Shown here one piece after another: positions 6,754 to 8,385 of a stretch of DNA of 8,385 nt (position 1 is the stretch's first letter; every line of letters starts with the position of its first letter). A program made the translations under genes and the position numbers. The DNA lies in assembly GCA_964588705.1 (NCBI GenBank), contig CAZPQV010000081.1, forward strand, positions 1 to 8,385. The letters run 5' to 3'. The stretch is from CAZPQV01 sp964588705 (GTDB lineage: Bacteria; Bacteroidota; Bacteroidia; Flavobacteriales; Weeksellaceae). The notes under the pieces are model-generated. The model saw only the letters and a list, made by a program, of their open reading frames with translations. It did no database searches and was not told the origin of the DNA.

Positions 6754-7494
6754 TTATAGTGAAGACATTAATTCGTCCGTAATTTCCATGTTGTGATACA
6801 CGTTCTGAACATCGTCGTCATCTTCAAAACGCTCCAACATCTTCATATTAGCTTTGAACTGATCCTCATTTACTTCTTTGGTATTGTTAGGAATTCTTTG
6901 CAGTTCTGCACTTTTAGCTTCAATCCCAAGTTCCTCAAGCTTATGGGATAGCGAACCAAAATCTTCGAAAGCAGTCGTTACCATTACTTCTTCTTCATCA
7001 CTGTCGATTTCTTCTGCCCCGCCATCAATCATCTCCATTTCGAATTCATCCCAATCGGATTTCACCTGCGCTTTATCAATGGTAAAAATACCTTTTCTGT
7101 CAAAGATAAATGCCAATTCACCATTCTTCCCAAGGTTACCGTCAAATTTGTTAAAAATGGCTCTTACGTTGGCAACAGTTCTTGTTGGGTTGTTCGTGGT
7201 ACATTCTACGAAAAAAGCAACACCTCCCTGTCCATAGCCTTCGTAAGTAACTTCTTCAAAATGTTCCGCCTCAGCTCCACTCGCTTTCTTAATTGCGCGT
7301 TCCACATTGTCCTTCGGCATATTGGCACCTTTTGCATTCTGAATGCATCGTCTAAGCGCCGGATTCGAATCGGGGTCGGGACCACCTGCTTTTACAGCAA
7401 GTGCAATATCCTTTCCAATTTTTGAAAATGTTTTGGCCATCTTATCCCAACGTGCCATTTTTGATGCTTTCCTGTATTCGAATGCGCGTCCCAT
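6754..7494 (-). CDS. yebC: YebC/PmpR/TACO1-family protein
   Basis: A 246-residue cytoplasmic protein of the YebC family, long annotated as a DNA-binding regulator; more recent work links members to translation, helping ribosomes through difficult stretches such as polyproline, as mitochondrial TACO1 does. The start is ATG 7494, giving the invariant N-terminus MGRAFEYRKASKMARWDKMA; an upstream in-frame start at 7554 would add 20 residues without family match and read through the promoter. Further family blocks are AGGPDPDSNPALRR, AKGANMPKDNVERAIKKA, and the acidic middle region GAEEIDSDEEEVMVTT. Length is typical. It ends in an acidic C-terminus (FEDDDDVQNVYHN). It is a single gene with its own promoter (7515-7522) and terminator. 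Which YebC role applies here cannot be told from sequence. Confidence 0.95.
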   Translation of the reverse strand: MGRAFEYRKASKMARWDKMAKTFSKIGKDIALAVKAGGPDPDSNPALRRCIQNAKGANMPKDNVERAIKKASGAEAEHFEEVTYEGYGQGGVAFFVECTTNNPTRTVANVRAIFNKFDGNLGKNGELAFIFDRKGIFTIDKAQVKSDWDEFEMEMIDGGAEEIDSDEEEVMVTTAFEDFGSLSHKLEELGIEAKSAELQRIPNNTKEVNEDQFKANMKMLERFEDDDDVQNVYHNMEITDELMSSL

Positions 7495-7514
7495 ATGAAT
7501 TAAATTTACGTTTG

Positions 7515-7522
7515 CAAAAATA
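7515..7522 (-). promoter_or_regulatory. -7 promoter element of yebC
   Basis: On the minus strand TATTTTTG (7522-7515) matches TAnnTTTG exactly and lies about 20 bases before the ATG at 7494, giving a very short leader. No clear -33 TTG is seen; that region is the T-run of the upstream OmpA terminator. Confidence 0.65.
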
Positions 7523-7536
7523 ATGAATTTTGAAGA

Positions 7537-7566
7537 TAAAAAAAACATCCGCACGAGGCGGATGTT
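7537..7566 (-). terminator. Terminator of the OmpA-family gene
   Basis: Read on the minus strand, ACATCCGC (7565-7558) pairs with GCGGATGT (7552-7545) over eight pairs around a five-base loop, followed by eight T (7544-7537). A strong rho-independent terminator 28 bases after the OmpA stop. It separates that gene from yebC, which is transcribed in the same direction from its own promoter. Confidence 0.92.
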
Positions 7567-7593
7567 CTTTTATTTATGATTACTAATTGTTAA

Positions 7594-8385
7594 TTAGAAA
7601 TCTCTCTTTTGGATAGCTTCCCAAGCTGCTGCGTCGATAGCGCTAACAACTACTTTTCTATCTTTTAGTCTTTCTGCGTTAGAAGCATTTTCTGGAACTA
7701 CAGCTTCAGCTTCACCTACACCTTTAGATTTAAGTTGTGCTGGGTTAACACCTCTAGCTTCTAATCCTTCTACAACTGCCCAAGCTCTTCTTTGAGATAG
7801 TTTCAAGTTGTAAGACTGAGAACCTTTTTTATCTGTATGACCTGTAATTAGGAAGTTACCAGATTTAGATTCTTTGATGATTTCAGCAGCTGCATCTAGT
7901 TTAGCGTGAGATTCAGATCTCAAAGTAGCTTTATCGAAATCGAAAAGGATATCTTGAAGTGCAAGAGTTGCTCCTTCTGCTACAACTGAATCTGGTTTAG
8001 GACAACCTCTGTATTCAGCAAGACCTGGAACTGTAGGACAGTCATCGTCTTTATCAAGGATTCCGTCACCGTCAGTATCTGGCCAAGGACAACCGTTGTT
8101 TTCCGCTGGACCTGCTACTTCTGGACAAGCATCATCTTTATCAGCGATACCATCACCGTCAGTATCTGGCCAAGGACAACCGTTGTTTTCAACTGGTCCT
8201 GCTACGTCTGGACACTGATCGTCTTTATCTGGAACTCCATCACCGTCAGTATCTGGACATCCTTGGAACTCAGGTAAACCTGGTTCATCCGGACAAAGAT
8301 CGTCTTTATCTAGGATACCATCCTTATCTCTGTCTTTCTGTCCAAATCTGAATAGAAGTGAAGCAGAAGCTTGCCAGAAGTTAGG
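7594..8385 (-). CDS. OmpA-family outer membrane protein with TSP3 repeats (5' end outside window)
   Basis: C-terminal 263 residues of an outer membrane protein that tethers the envelope to peptidoglycan. The frame is open to the window edge. The first visible residues (FWQASASLLFRFG) look like the last strand of an N-terminal beta-barrel. Next come four thrombospondin type 3 calcium-binding repeats (about 7996-8334), each with a DxDxDGxxD loop and a pair of cysteines. Then the OmpA C-terminal domain: LQDILFDFDKATLR, GHTDKKGSQSYNLKLSQRRA (peptidoglycan-binding Asp and Arg), and LKSKGVGEAEA. The C-terminus, WEAIQKRDF, ends in Phe. Codons are strongly biased (GCT, GGT, CCA, AAC), unlike neighbouring genes, which suggests very high expression, as for the major OmpA of flavobacteria. 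It ends in a strong terminator. Confidence 0.94.
   Translation of the reverse strand, partial: PNFWQASASLLFRFGQKDRDKDGILDKDDLCPDEPGLPEFQGCPDTDGDGVPDKDDQCPDVAGPVENNGCPWPDTDGDGIADKDDACPEVAGPAENNGCPWPDTDGDGILDKDDDCPTVPGLAEYRGCPKPDSVVAEGATLALQDILFDFDKATLRSESHAKLDAAAEIIKESKSGNFLITGHTDKKGSQSYNLKLSQRRAWAVVEGLEARGVNPAQLKSKGVGEAEAVVPENASNAERLKDRKVVVSAIDAAAWEAIQKRDF
7996..8334 (-). repeat. Four tandem TSP3 repeats, 81-87 bp period
   Basis: In-frame tandem repeats inside the OmpA-family gene. The segment encoding PDTDG (plus-strand ACCGTCAGTATCTGG) recurs unchanged at 8068, 8155 and 8242, exactly 87 bases (29 residues) apart. The first repeat of the protein (near 8317) is more divergent and 27 residues long. 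The two middle units are also identical over the following NNGCPW part at DNA level. Confidence 0.88.

Noticed and set aside
6878..7237. Open frame of 119 codons on the plus strand opposite yebC.
   Set aside because: Shadow of the strongly conserved yebC gene; composition is low-complexity Ser-rich antisense of its acidic region.
7495..7554. YebC start 20 residues upstream at 7554.
   Set aside because: The family N-terminus begins at MGRAFEYRKA (7494), and the extension crosses the yebC promoter and the OmpA terminator.
7996..8334. Regularly spaced repeats considered as a CRISPR array.
   Set aside because: The repeats are in frame inside a coding gene and encode TSP3 calcium-binding units.

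Overview
The window looks like ordinary chromosome from a flavobacterium, most likely of the Chryseobacterium/Kaistella group (Weeksellaceae). This rests on three things: low GC, promoters of the Bacteroidetes type (TAnnTTTG at -7) with A-rich rather than Shine-Dalgarno start regions, and the gene families present (OmpA with thrombospondin type 3 repeats, a Bacteroidetes-type YebC, a SAM-I riboswitch upstream of a MetX-family gene). Genus is an inference from protein resemblance only.

Layout. 1-837 (-): a MetX-family homoserine O-acyltransferase cut by the window edge, starting at TTG. 893-997 (-): its SAM-I (S-box) riboswitch, with a promoter at 1029-1060. 1257-2734 (+): an SLC13/DASS anion:Na+ symporter broken by a one-base frameshift near 2184-2192. 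2745-2969 (-): a small HicB-like protein with no toxin partner. 3091-5697 (+): a large cytoplasmic GH63-type glucosidase. 5724-6149 (-): an OsmC-family protein. 6209-6292 (+): a possible 27-residue membrane peptide. 6427-6717 (+): a small NATD1/YjdJ-type GNAT protein. 6754-7494 (-): YebC. 7594-8385 (-): the C-terminal part of an OmpA-family outer membrane protein, cut by the window edge.

Most genes are single transcription units. Convergent pairs share bidirectional terminators (5696-5725 and 6717-6751), and the OmpA gene ends in its own hairpin (7537-7566) just before the yebC promoter. The genes do not form an evident pathway: methionine synthesis, anion uptake, glucan trimming, thiol/peroxide handling, translation and envelope functions sit side by side.

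I found no CRISPR array, insertion sequence, phage gene or clear new system. The most interesting points are the leader of the MetX gene, where three complementary segments could form mutually exclusive helices and one helix buries the TTG start codon, and the frameshifted transporter. The gene-free stretch 838-1256 is filled mostly by the riboswitch leader and two divergent promoters; roughly 1061-1204 shows nothing recognisable.
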